DNA of 38,436 nucleotides, from assembly GCF_029948125.1 (NCBI RefSeq), contig NZ_JASAMB010000037.1, positions 1-38,436 of the forward strand, written 5' to 3'. Shown here piece by piece: positions 1-8,000 of the stretch. The translations under genes were made by a program, and so were the position numbers. Below the pieces are notes generated by a model. The model did not search any database, had not been told where the DNA came from, and worked only from the letters and a program-made list of their open reading frames with translations. Source of the DNA: Catellatospora sp. KI3. GTDB taxonomy: Bacteria > Actinomycetota > Actinomycetes > Mycobacteriales > Micromonosporaceae. Each line of letters starts with the position of its first letter. The stretch's first letter is position 1.

Positions 1-314
1 CCCCCGACGACCGGTCCGGCGCCGCACATCTGACGGTCAGCGTGGGCGCGTACGGCCGCCGCGGCTGGGACGGCCCGCAGGCCCTGGCCGCGAACTATGT
101 CTCCCAGATGCGCTTCGCCGGTGTGCAGCGGTTCGCGGTGCCGGAGCTGGGACCCGGCGCCTGCTACTGGTTCGGCCAGGACGAGACGGTCTACGTGGTG
201 TCGCAGCTGGGCGGTTGGGCCGTCACCGTGCAGTACGTCAACCTGGGTGTCTCGCCGGAGCGGCGGATCGAGGCGGCGGTCCTGGCCGCGCGGGAAGTGC
301 GGGCGGCCCTGTGA
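1..314 (+). CDS. C-terminal part of an unrecognised protein (gene enters from the left edge)
   Basis: The frame is open from the window edge (first full codon at base 3), so the gene starts outside the window. A GTG at 42 is only an internal candidate start. About 103 residues are visible. They contain GGWAVTVQYV and end in an alanine- and arginine-rich helix (EAAVLAAREVRAAL). No membrane segment or catalytic motif is visible and I do not recognise the family. The TGA at 312-314 shares its last base with the ATG of the next gene, so the two are probably translationally coupled. Confidence 0.6.
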   Translation, partial: PDDRSGAAHLTVSVGAYGRRGWDGPQALAANYVSQMRFAGVQRFAVPELGPGACYWFGQDETVYVVSQLGGWAVTVQYVNLGVSPERRIEAAVLAAREVRAAL

Positions 315-571
315 TGAACGACGGTTTCTCCCGCCCGAACGCCACCGCGTGGGCGCGGGAGCAGGAGCGGCTGGGGCGGCCCGCGCCGGACTGGTTCGTG
401 CGCAACCTGATCGGCGGCCTGGTGCTGGTGGCGTGCGCGATGGGCGGCTACAAGGTCGCGCAGAGCCTGGTCGAGCCGGTCACCCGCTGGCAGTTCGAGC
501 AGGTCGACCGGGACACGGTCCGCCCGCCGCGGCCGCCGCTGCCGACGGCACCGTTCACCGGTCCGCGCTGA
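314..571 (+). CDS. Small single-pass membrane protein, unknown function
   Basis: An 85-residue protein. The ATG at 314 overlaps the stop of the upstream gene by one base, which decides the start; the open frame extends further upstream but only inside the other gene. A charged, probably cytoplasmic N-terminus (about residues 1-28) is followed by one hydrophobic segment (about 30-48, containing LIGGLVLVACAMGG) and a proline-rich tail. The pairing suggests a partner for the upstream product. No family is recognised. Confidence 0.6.
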   Translation: MNDGFSRPNATAWAREQERLGRPAPDWFVRNLIGGLVLVACAMGGYKVAQSLVEPVTRWQFEQVDRDTVRPPRPPLPTAPFTGPR

Positions 572-575
572 CCGG

Positions 576-1460
576 TCAGTGGCAGGCGCCGGTCCCGCTG
601 TCGGTGAAGGTCTTGCCGCGCTGCGGGACGAAGCGCCACTCGTAGCCGTCGGCGTGCAGCGTGAACGCGATGACGCCGAAGGTGGTGTTGTCGCGCACCT
701 CGCTGTTGGGCTGGATCGTGCCGAACTGGTAGAGCCCGCCTCCGCCCGTGCCCACCACGAACGTGCGCAGCCCGCGGGCCTGGTCGAGGTTGCCGGCGGG
801 GTCCATCGGGGCGAAGCGTTCGTACTGGTGGTTGTGCCCGGCGACGACGACCTCGGCGCCACTGTCGTAGAGGGCCTGGTAGAGCGGCAGCGTCGCGGTG
901 TCCGGCGCGTGGTTGGCGCCCGAGGTGAACAGCGGATGATGCCAGTACGCCAGGGTGCAGCGCCTGCCGCTGGCGGCCAGATCGGCGCGCAGCCACCGCT
1001 CCTGCTTCGACCCGGGCGTCATGTCGACGTTGGAATTGAGCGACACGATGTGCCAGGTGCCCAGGTCGAAGGAGTAGTAGCCGAGGCCCGGCGGTCCGGC
1101 CGCGGCGCCGAAGTAGTCGTAGTACGCGGCCGCGCCGGCGGTCCGGTAGTCGTGGTTGCCCGGCACGGGGCGGGTGCGGGACTTGTGCCTGCCCCACGTC
1201 GGGCCGTACAGCTTGGCGAACTGCTTGGCGGTGCCGCTGTCATAGGCGTTGTCGCCGAGGGTGAAGACGGTGCCGCCGATCTCGTCGAGCAGCGCCGCGG
1301 TGGCGCTGTCGCCCTTGCCGGTGGTCGCGATGTCACCTGCGCCGACCAGCACCGGGTCCTGCGACCAGGCCGGTGGGGTGTCCTGTGCGCCGCCGGGGCC
1401 GCAGCCGGTGAGCGCGAGGACTGCGGCGAGCAGGGCAGCGGTGAGCAGGGGCGTCTTCAT
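576..1460 (-). CDS. Secreted lipoprotein metallophosphoesterase (calcineurin-like / purple acid phosphatase type)
   Basis: A 294-residue protein. The start at 1460 gives a clean lipoprotein signal, MKTPLLTAALLAAVLALTGC, with lipobox Cys at about residue 20; ATGs further upstream (1472, 1553) would place a charged extension before it. Metal-ligand motifs of the calcineurin-like fold appear in order: GAGDIA (41-45), GDNAYD (69-74), GNHDY (101-105), a YWHHPLF block, and GHNHQYER near the C-terminal third. The YER after GHxH is typical of the purple-acid-phosphatase-like branch. It probably hydrolyses phosphate esters on the outer face of the membrane; the substrate cannot be read from sequence. 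It lies 55 bases downstream of the MBL-fold gene on the same strand. Confidence 0.88.
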   Translation of the reverse strand: MKTPLLTAALLAAVLALTGCGPGGAQDTPPAWSQDPVLVGAGDIATTGKGDSATAALLDEIGGTVFTLGDNAYDSGTAKQFAKLYGPTWGRHKSRTRPVPGNHDYRTAGAAAYYDYFGAAAGPPGLGYYSFDLGTWHIVSLNSNVDMTPGSKQERWLRADLAASGRRCTLAYWHHPLFTSGANHAPDTATLPLYQALYDSGAEVVVAGHNHQYERFAPMDPAGNLDQARGLRTFVVGTGGGGLYQFGTIQPNSEVRDNTTFGVIAFTLHADGYEWRFVPQRGKTFTDSGTGACH

Positions 1461-1515
1461 GATGTACGGCATGTTAGGCGCGAGCGGCTCGGAGCGGGGT
1501 GAACGGGCGGCGCAG

Positions 1516-1974
1516 TCAGCGCGGAGTGTTCTCGTCGGGTACGAACGCGGCACCGTGGCCAGGCACGATCAGCGACGGCCGCAGCGCCAGCACCCGGGCC
1601 CGGGACGCGGTCAGCGCGGCGGAGTCGGTCGCCTTCGGGTCGTGCGCGGGTCCGCCGGAGTGCCACCACACGTGCGTCAGCGCGACGAGGCCGTCGGCGG
1701 TGTCGACGAGCGTGGTGATGTCCTCGGCGGTGTGGCCGGGGGTGCGGATCAGGCGGATCGCGTCGGTCAGCGCGAAGCCCTCGGCATCCCGGCTGACCCA
1801 CTGGTCGTCCACGCCCAGTTCGCGCATCGGTGCCAGGATCTGCTGCCGGTCGGCGACCATGCCGGGGTCGACGACCGCCAGGGTGTCGCCGTCGCGCAGC
1901 AGCGCCACCGTGCTGGCCACCCGGTCGCCGACGTAGCCGTTGTTGAGCACCCACAGTTCCGCGGTCACCCGCAC
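1516..1974 (-). CDS. MBL-fold hydrolase-like protein lacking the HxHxDH metal motif
   Basis: A 152-residue protein from a GTG at 1974. Flanking blocks match metallo-beta-lactamase-fold hydrolases: STVALLRDGDTLAVVDPGM (21-39), RLIRTPGHTAEDITTLV (74-90, with GHT), ALTHVWWHSGGP (98-109), and IVPGHGAAF near the end. Between LGV (53-55) and SRDAEGF (61-67), where relatives carry the HxHxDH zinc motif and about 40 further residues, there are only five residues (DDQWV). The frame is intact, so this looks like an in-frame deletion. Without that motif, normal dinuclear metal catalysis is doubtful. It may be a degenerate gene or a repurposed scaffold. Confidence 0.8.
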   Translation of the reverse strand: MRVTAELWVLNNGYVGDRVASTVALLRDGDTLAVVDPGMVADRQQILAPMRELGVDDQWVSRDAEGFALTDAIRLIRTPGHTAEDITTLVDTADGLVALTHVWWHSGGPAHDPKATDSAALTASRARVLALRPSLIVPGHGAAFVPDENTPR

Positions 1975-2021
1975 AGGCTATCCCGATCTTCGGGCGGTAC
2001 GTGCACCGACATCCGGTTGGC

Positions 2022-2055
2022 GGCGGTACGGAGGGTCTGAGGCCTTCCGTCCGCC
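2022..2055. repeat. Imperfect inverted repeat in the divergent intergenic region
   Basis: GGCGG-t-ACGGAGG pairs with CCTTCCGT-CCGCC with two single-base bulges. It lies between the MBL-like gene (leftward) and the LLM oxidoreductase gene (rightward). It could be a leader hairpin or an operator; nothing shows which. Confidence 0.3.
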
Positions 2056-2131
2056 CGCGCGGCATATTACGGTCGGGAGGCAGTCAAAACGCCCATATGA
2101 TGGCCGAGGGGCCTGACGGCTGGAGGCAGGG

Positions 2132-2962
2132 ATGGAGTTCGGCGTCGGTTACTTCCCGACCCATGACGGGATGCGGCCCGGGGAGGTGGCGAGGCTGGTC
2201 GAGGAGCGGGGCCAGGACGCGCTGTTCTTCGCCGAGCACAGCCACATCCCGGCCAGCCGCGAGTCGCCGTTCCCGTACGGCGAGATGCCGCCCAAGTACT
2301 GGCACTGCTACGACCTGTTCGTCGCGCTCACCGCCGCGGCCGAGGCGACCTCGCGGCTGCGCGTGGGCAGCGGCATCTGCCTGGTCATCCAGCGCGACCC
2401 GATCCATACCGCCAAGGCCGTGGCCAGTGTGGACCACCTGTCGGGCGGCCGGTTTGAGTTCGGCGTCGGGGCCGGCTGGAACCGGGAGGAGATGCGCAAC
2501 CACGGCACCGATCCGAAGACGCGGATGGCACTGCTGCACGAGCGGGTCGAGGCCATGAAGGCGATCTGGGCCGACCACGAGGCGAGCTACCAGGGGCGGC
2601 ACGTGTCGTTCGACCGGATCTGGTCGTACCCGAAGCCGGCGCAGTGGCCGCACCCGCCGGTGCTGGTCGGCGGCTCCGGCCCGACGGTGCTGGAGCGGGT
2701 GCTGGCCTTCGGCGACGGCTGGCTGCCCAACTACGGCGACGACCCGGGGGTGTTCGAGCGGATCGAGCAGCTGCGGGCGCGGGCGCAGCGGCCGGTGCAG
2801 GTGCAGTTCCTGTCGGTGCCGTCCGACCCGAAGGTGCTGGAGAAGCTGGCCGGGGCCGGGGTGCACCGCGCGATGGCCTGGCTGCCGTCCGGCCCGCGCG
2901 GCCCGGTCGAGCGGGCGCTGGACCGGTGGGAGCACGCGATCGCGGAGTTCACGGCCGGGTGA
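2132..2962 (+). CDS. LLM-class (luciferase-like) F420-dependent oxidoreductase
   Basis: A 276-residue TIM-barrel protein. The start is supported by GGAGG at 2122-2126, just before ATG 2132. Family blocks: FGVGYFPTHDG (N-terminus), ALFFAEHSHIP, TSRLRVGSGICLVIQRDPI, VASVDHLSGGRFEFGVGAGWN and PPVLVGGSGP. These are typical of actinobacterial F420-dependent luciferase-like oxidoreductases; the hydride acceptor or donor substrate is unknown. Its stop overlaps the GTG of the next gene (GTGA), so the two F420-type enzymes are probably co-translated and may act on related substrates. Confidence 0.88.
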   Translation: MEFGVGYFPTHDGMRPGEVARLVEERGQDALFFAEHSHIPASRESPFPYGEMPPKYWHCYDLFVALTAAAEATSRLRVGSGICLVIQRDPIHTAKAVASVDHLSGGRFEFGVGAGWNREEMRNHGTDPKTRMALLHERVEAMKAIWADHEASYQGRHVSFDRIWSYPKPAQWPHPPVLVGGSGPTVLERVLAFGDGWLPNYGDDPGVFERIEQLRARAQRPVQVQFLSVPSDPKVLEKLAGAGVHRAMAWLPSGPRGPVERALDRWEHAIAEFTAG

Positions 2963-3360
2963 CCCCCGCCGAGCGGTTCGCCTCGGCCCGCGTCGCGCGG
3001 CTGGCCACCGTCGACCCGGCCGGGCGCCCGCACCTGGTCCCGATCGTGTTCGCGCTGGACGGCGACACCCTGTACAGCGCGGTCGACCGCAAGCCCAAGC
3101 GGAGCACGGCGCTGCGGCGCCTGGCCAACGTGGCCGTGCATCCGCTGGTATCGGTGCTCGCGGACCACTACGAGGACGACTGGTCGCGGCTGTGGTGGGT
3201 GCGCGCCGACGGCTCGGCCCGGGTGCTGCCGCTGGCCGACCCGGAGGCGGCGCGCGCCCTGCTCCTGCTCACCGCCCGCTACCCGCAGTACGCCGCGCAG
3301 CCGCCGCCCGGCCCGGTCCTCGCGGTGGACGTGGACCGGTGGACCGCGTGGCAGGGTTGA
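2959..3360 (+). CDS. PPOX-class F420-dependent oxidoreductase (TIGR03668-like, split beta-barrel)
   Basis: A 133-residue protein. The GTG at 2959 overlaps the upstream TGA (GTGA), which fixes the start. The fold is the pyridoxamine-phosphate-oxidase split barrel: RVARLATVDPAGRPHLVPIVFALDG opens the domain, followed by KPKRSTALRRLANV, the DHYEDDWSRLWWVRADG block and a C-terminal PQYAAQPPPGPVLAVDV. These blocks are characteristic of the small F420-binding PPOX subfamily. Its reaction is unknown. It shares an operon with the LLM oxidoreductase. Confidence 0.85.
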   Translation: MTPAERFASARVARLATVDPAGRPHLVPIVFALDGDTLYSAVDRKPKRSTALRRLANVAVHPLVSVLADHYEDDWSRLWWVRADGSARVLPLADPEAARALLLLTARYPQYAAQPPPGPVLAVDVDRWTAWQG

Positions 3361-3384
3361 CAGCTTTTCGAACACCTGTACTAC
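3357..3384 (+). promoter_or_regulatory. Probable dinB promoter with LexA/SOS-like half-sites
   Basis: TTGACA (3357-3362) and TACTAC (3379-3384) are separated by 16 bases. Overlapping the -10 region is TCGAAC-ACCT-GTACTA (3368-3383). The left half is identical to the actinobacterial LexA box TCGAAC(N4)GTTCGA and the right half matches 4 of 6 positions. The -35 overlaps the stop of the upstream gene, so dinB can be transcribed independently of the oxidoreductase operon. SOS control is inferred. Confidence 0.55.
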
Positions 3385-3394
3385 CATGCTGGTC

Positions 3395-4585
3395 ATGCGG
3401 AGCGTGGCGTCGATCATGCACGCGGATCTCGACTCGTTCTACGCCTCGGTGGAGCAGCGCGACGATCCGCGACTGCGCGGCCGACCGGTGATCGTCGGCG
3501 GCGGGGTGGTGCTCGCCGCCAGCTACGAGGCCAAGGCGTACGGCGTGCGTACCGCGATGAGCGGCCGTGCCGCCCGCGACCTGTGCCCGCAGGCGATCGT
3601 GGTCCAGCCGCGCATGGCGGCGTACACGCAGGCCAGCCGGGACGTGTTCGAAGTGTTCGACGACACCACCCCGATCGTCGAACCGCTCTCCATCGACGAG
3701 GCGTTCCTGGACGTCGGCGGCCTGCACCGGATCAGCGGCAGCCCGGCCGAGATCGCCGCGAAGCTGCGCCGCGACGTGCTGGCGCGGGTCGGCCTGCCGA
3801 TCACGGTCGGGATCGCCCGGACCAAGTTCCTGGCCAAGGTCGCGAGCCGGGTCGCCAAGCCGGACGGGCTGCTCGCCGTGGCCCCCGACGAGGAGCTGTC
3901 GTTCCTGCACCGGCTGCCGGTCGAGGTGCTGTGGGGCGTCGGCGCCGTCACCGCCGGCAAGCTGCACCAGCGCGGCATCCGCAAGGTGGGGCAGGTCGCC
4001 CGCCTGGGCGAGGCCGCACTCGTGTCGATGCTCGGCCAGGCCTCCGGCCGCCACCTGCACGCGCTCGCGCACAACCACGACCCGCGCCCGGTGGTCACCG
4101 GCCGCCGCTGCGGCTCGATGGGCGCCCAGCGGGCCCTCGGCCGGGGCCCGCACACCGCCGAGTACCTGGATGCGACGCTGGCCGGGCTGGTCGAACGGGT
4201 CACCCGCCGGATGCGCCGCGCCGAATGCCCCGGCCGGACCGTCGTGCTGCGGCTCCGCTTCGCCGACTACACCCGCGCCACCCGCTCGTTCACCCTGGCC
4301 AAGGCGACCGAGCAGACCGAGGCGATCCTCGCCGCCGTCCGCGCCCTGCTGGCGACCGCCGGTCCGCTCATCGCCGAGCGCGGTCTGACCCTGATCGGCG
4401 TATCGGTCGGCAACCTCGACCGCGACGGTCATGTGCAGCTTGAGCTGCCGTTCGCGCAGGTGCACCGCGACGCGCTGGACACCGCCGTCGACGCGGTGCG
4501 CGAGCGCTTCGGCACCGCCTCACTCCAGCGCGGCACCCTGCTCGGCCGCGATCCTGGCCTGGTCATGCCCATGCTCCCCGACTGA
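3395..4585 (+). CDS. dinB: DNA polymerase IV (Y-family translesion polymerase)
   Basis: A 396-residue protein from ATG 3395; ATG 3386 adds three residues and lies close to the -10, so 3395 is preferred and the transcript may be nearly leaderless. Y-family motifs: MHADLDSFYASVEQ (first catalytic Asp), YEAKAYGVRTAM, PLSIDEAFLDV (second acidic pair), GIARTKFLAKVAS, and the WGVG helix-hairpin-helix (thumb). The little-finger domain follows. Near the C-terminus VQLELPF (about residue 347) fits a beta-clamp-binding motif, so it probably works at the replisome. Length is normal for actinobacterial Pol IV. It makes error-prone bypass products at lesions. Confidence 0.94.
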   Translation: MRSVASIMHADLDSFYASVEQRDDPRLRGRPVIVGGGVVLAASYEAKAYGVRTAMSGRAARDLCPQAIVVQPRMAAYTQASRDVFEVFDDTTPIVEPLSIDEAFLDVGGLHRISGSPAEIAAKLRRDVLARVGLPITVGIARTKFLAKVASRVAKPDGLLAVAPDEELSFLHRLPVEVLWGVGAVTAGKLHQRGIRKVGQVARLGEAALVSMLGQASGRHLHALAHNHDPRPVVTGRRCGSMGAQRALGRGPHTAEYLDATLAGLVERVTRRMRRAECPGRTVVLRLRFADYTRATRSFTLAKATEQTEAILAAVRALLATAGPLIAERGLTLIGVSVGNLDRDGHVQLELPFAQVHRDALDTAVDAVRERFGTASLQRGTLLGRDPGLVMPMLPD

Positions 4586-4644
4586 CCGCTGTCCCGGATC
4601 CGACCGGATCCCCGTCGGCAGCGGACTCCCGGCCAGGACCTGCC

Positions 4645-4816
4645 AAGATCGCCGACTATGGGCGCGCGGCGTGCATTCGTCGACATGGATTCATCTGCTG
4701 CTCCCGCATCGCGGGACGGCGGCGTTCAAGATCGTCGCCTTCGGTCACTTTCCTGCGGGCCTTCGCCTTGCCCTCCGCCGATTCCGGCCCCGAAACACCG
4801 ATCTTGCCGAATGATC
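4645..4816 (-). repeat. Dispersed intergenic repeat element, copy R1
   Basis: Read leftward, this block is co-linear with 27293-27464 read rightward. Shared words are TGACCGAAG, CGATCTT, GTCCCGC followed by ATRCGGGA, ATCCA, and TGCAC, in the same order. GATC-containing sites recur at 4645, 4728 and 4811, exactly 83 bases apart, so each copy may itself be built of degenerate units of about 83 bases. A 68-residue reading frame crosses it but is not credible as a gene. The rest of the gap from 4586 shows only a weak hairpin just after dinB (CCGCTG 4586-4591 / CAGCGG 4619-4624). Confidence 0.6.
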
Positions 4817-4876
4817 TGCGCTTGCGGTCATTCCCTGCGCCCCAGGACCCCACTCTGACCACAAACGGCGATCATC

Positions 4877-4966
4877 CTGCCGCTGCCGCTGCCGCTGCCG
4901 CTGCCGCTGCCGCTGCCGCTGCCGCTGCCGCTGCCGCTGCCGCTGCCGCTGCCGCTGCCGCTGCCG
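4877..4966. repeat. Perfect hexanucleotide tandem array, 15 copies of CTGCCG
   Basis: Ninety bases of uninterrupted CTGCCG lie between the R1 element and the 3' end of the GH3 gene. No mismatch is visible, which suggests recent expansion or slippage. It is outside any credible coding region: the frame that reads poly-alanine has no ribosome binding site and runs antisense into the GH3 gene. Confidence 0.95.
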
Positions 4967-5025
4967 CGCGAATCCGCGTCCGAGCTGGAGTTTCGCCCCA
5001 GTGCGGTGCGGCGGTGCGGTGGGAC

Positions 5026-5063
5026 GGCCCGGGCGCGCCCAGCGGGGTGGGTGCGTCCGGGCC
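5026..5063 (-). terminator. Hairpin downstream of the GH3 gene
   Basis: A 16-pair stem with two G-U pairs (5026-5041 with 5048-5063) and a 6-base loop, starting 14 bases after the leftward GH3 stop. There is no U-run. This is typical of actinobacterial GC-rich terminators. Confidence 0.6.
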
Positions 5064-5076
5064 GGTCGGCGTCGGG

Positions 5077-8000
5077 TCAGTCGACCCGGTGGTATGCCTG
5101 GCCGAGCAGCCCGACCGCCGTGGCCGGGTTGCCGAGCAGCAGCTGGTGCTCGGCGTCGGCGGTCAGCGACGCGGTGTACGCCATCGCGCCCGGCCCCGCC
5201 TCGACCACCGCCGCCTGCGCGATGTCACGCGCCACCGACACCAGCGGATCGTCGTAGCCGAACCCGTCGTGCGCCGACCGCTGCAGTGACCGCGCCGCGT
5301 CCTGCAGCGCGGCCAGCACCCGCGCCCCGTCGCGGGCGGTCCCGTCGGCCCGCCACCAGCCCGGGGTCAGCGCCCGGTCCAGTGCGCGAACCGCCGCCGC
5401 CGCGTCCCGGTCGTCCCCGAGCACGGCCAGCTTCGCGCGCAGTGACTGCAGCCGCGCGCGACCGCTGTCGGTGCGCAGCCCCCAGCCGTACGCGTACAGC
5501 GGGTCGTAGTACCGGTCGCCGAGGTTCAGCGGCAGCTGGCTCTCGCTGAGGAACCAGCTGACCGGCAGCCGCCCGGTGAACGGCTTGTCGCCGAACAGCA
5601 CGTCGGCCACGCCCGCGCCCTCGCTGCCCGGCAGCCACGACGCGACCACCCCGGCCGCGCGCGGCACGACCCCGGTCAGGTCGAGCGGCCGACCGGACAC
5701 GGTCATGACCACGCACCGCACGGCCGCGCACACCTTGTCGACTGCGGCCCGGTCGGCTGGCGACAGCTGCAGCGTGTGCCCGTTGCCGACGTCGCCGACG
5801 CCCTCGGCGTACGGCGTCTCGCCGACCACGACCACGCCGACGCTCGCCGAGCCGATGGGCGCCGACGCGTCCTTGCTGTACGTGACCGTCGCGTGCGGTG
5901 CGACCTGCCGGATGCCGTCCAGGATGGTGGTGCCGGTCCCGGCGTCGCCGGAGCCGCCCTGCCAGCTCAGCGTCCAGCCGCCCGCCTGGTTGCCCAGGTC
6001 GTCGGCGTTGGAGCCGGCCACGTAGATCTTGGCGTTCTTGCTCAGCGGCAGGATCCGGCCGTCGTTCTTGAGCAGCACCTGCGACTTGGCCGCGGCCTGC
6101 CGGGCCACCTGCCGGTGCGCCGCGCTGCCGATGTCGGCCAGCCCGGTGCGGTCGGAGAACGGGTGCTCGAACAGCCCGAGCGCGAACTTCTGGGTCAGGA
6201 TCCGGGCCACCGCGTCGTCGATGCGCGCCGCGCTGACGTCGCCGCTGGTGGCGAGCTCGGTCAGGGCGGTGGTGAAGCCCTGCACGTTGAACGGCACCAT
6301 CACCATGTCGATGCCAGCGTTGACGCCGACCTTCACGTCGCTCTTGTAATCGGGTCCGAGCTGGTCGATGCCGGCCCAGTCGCTGATCACGAAGCCCTTG
6401 AACCCGAGCTGCTGCTTGAGTACGCCGGTGAGCTGGTCGGCGCGGCCGTGCATCTTCACCGGTGCGCTGTCCTCGCCGAGGATCTGCAAGCTGGAGTAGG
6501 ACGGCATGACCGAGCCGACGCCTTTGCGGACCGCGGTCTTGAACGGGGCCAGGTGGATGGCCTCGAGCTGGTCCCGGGTGCCGTAGGTGACGCCCTGGTC
6601 GGTGGTGTACGACCCGTTGGTGGACGAGCCGTAGCGGGTGCCGCCGTCGCCGAAGTAGTGCTTGGCGGTGGCGAGCACGGCGCCCCGGTCGGCGAGGTTG
6701 CCGTCGTGCTGCAGGCCGTCGATGATGGTCTCCAGCAGCTGTACCAGCGCCGGGTCCTCGCCGAACGACTCGTACGACCGGCCCCACCGCTCGTCGCGGC
6801 TCACGCACAGGCAGGGGGAGAACGTCCACGGGATGCCGGTGGCCCGGGTCTCCTGCGCGGTCAGCTCACCGGTCCGCTTGACCAGGTCGGGGTCGCGGCT
6901 GGCGCCCAGGCCGATGTTGTGGGGGAAGACGGTGGCGCCGTCGAGGTTGTTGTCGCCGTGCACCGCGTCGATGCCGTAGATCAGCGGGATCTGCAGCGGG
7001 GTGGCGCGGGCGTGCAGCTGGAAGTTGTCGATCATGTCGGCCCAGGCGGTGGGCGTGTTCGGGTTCGGCACCGAGCCGCCGCCCGACAGCAGCGAGCCCA
7101 GCCGGTACGTGATGATCGGCGTCCCGCTGCCGACCGCGGCCCGCTCGGCCTGCGTCATCTGCCCGACCTTCTCGGCCAGGCTCATCCGGCCCAGCAGGTC
7201 GGCCACGCGCTGCGGCACGGGCAGGCCCGCGTCCAGGTACGGCAGCCCGTGCGCGTTGATGACGACGGTGGCCGTGTCGCCGCCGAGTGTGGCGCCCTCG
7301 GCGGTCAGCTTCACCGGGATGGTCCTGCCGACCGAGGCGGGCGTGCCGCCGATCGTCGCCACGGTGATGCGCTGCGTCGTGCCCGAGGCGGTCCCGGCCG
7401 GGAAGGTGAGCGTGCCGGTGGCGGCGTGGAAGTCGGTGCCGTCCACGGCGGTGCCGCCCCCGACGGTGTAGTGCACGGTGATCGCGTTGCTCAGCGGCCC
7501 GTCGCCGGGCTGGGTCGCGGTGACGGTCACGTCGACCGAGCCGCCCGCGTCGGTGGTGTACGCGTCCTGGACCAGGCCGACCCGGGGCTGGGCGCTGCCG
7601 TAGAGCGCGATGTCGTCCAGCAGCAGCTCGCCGGTGACGTTGCTGCCCAGGTTGACCGCGTAGCCCCACATCTGCGTCAGGGTCAGCGTGCCGTCGGTGG
7701 GGCCGCCGCCGGGCTGGTAGTCGGTGCGCTTGGTGAAGCTGCCGAACGGGATCTTCACCTGCTGCCAGTCGGCGGTGTCGGTGAAGTGCGACTCCCACAG
7801 CTCGGAGTGCTCGCCGTCGGCCCCGCCGTCCTTGACCTCGACCTGGATCTGGCGACCGGAGCCGCTGCCCTTGGCCCAGAAGCTGAACCCGCCGTACGCG
7901 GTCCAGTCCTGGGACGCGGTCAGGTTGTGCGAGTGGCCGCCGTACGCGGTGGTGGTGTAGGCGACCTTGAGGGCGTGGTTGTCCATGCCGGCGCCGGGCC

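Noticed and set aside
1780-1830. Frameshift as the cause of the missing MBL motif
   Set aside because: Both flanks are in the same frame and the DNA between them is simply too short, so it is a deletion rather than a shift.
4656-4862. A 68-residue frame with RKVTEGDDLERRR
   Set aside because: It lies inside the R1 element. The R2 copy gives a related but broken reading (MTEDGDLRGRG), so the similarity is of DNA, not of a conserved protein.
4768-5289. A frame giving a long poly-alanine protein
   Set aside because: The alanines come from the CTGCCG array; there is no ribosome site and the frame runs antisense into GH3.
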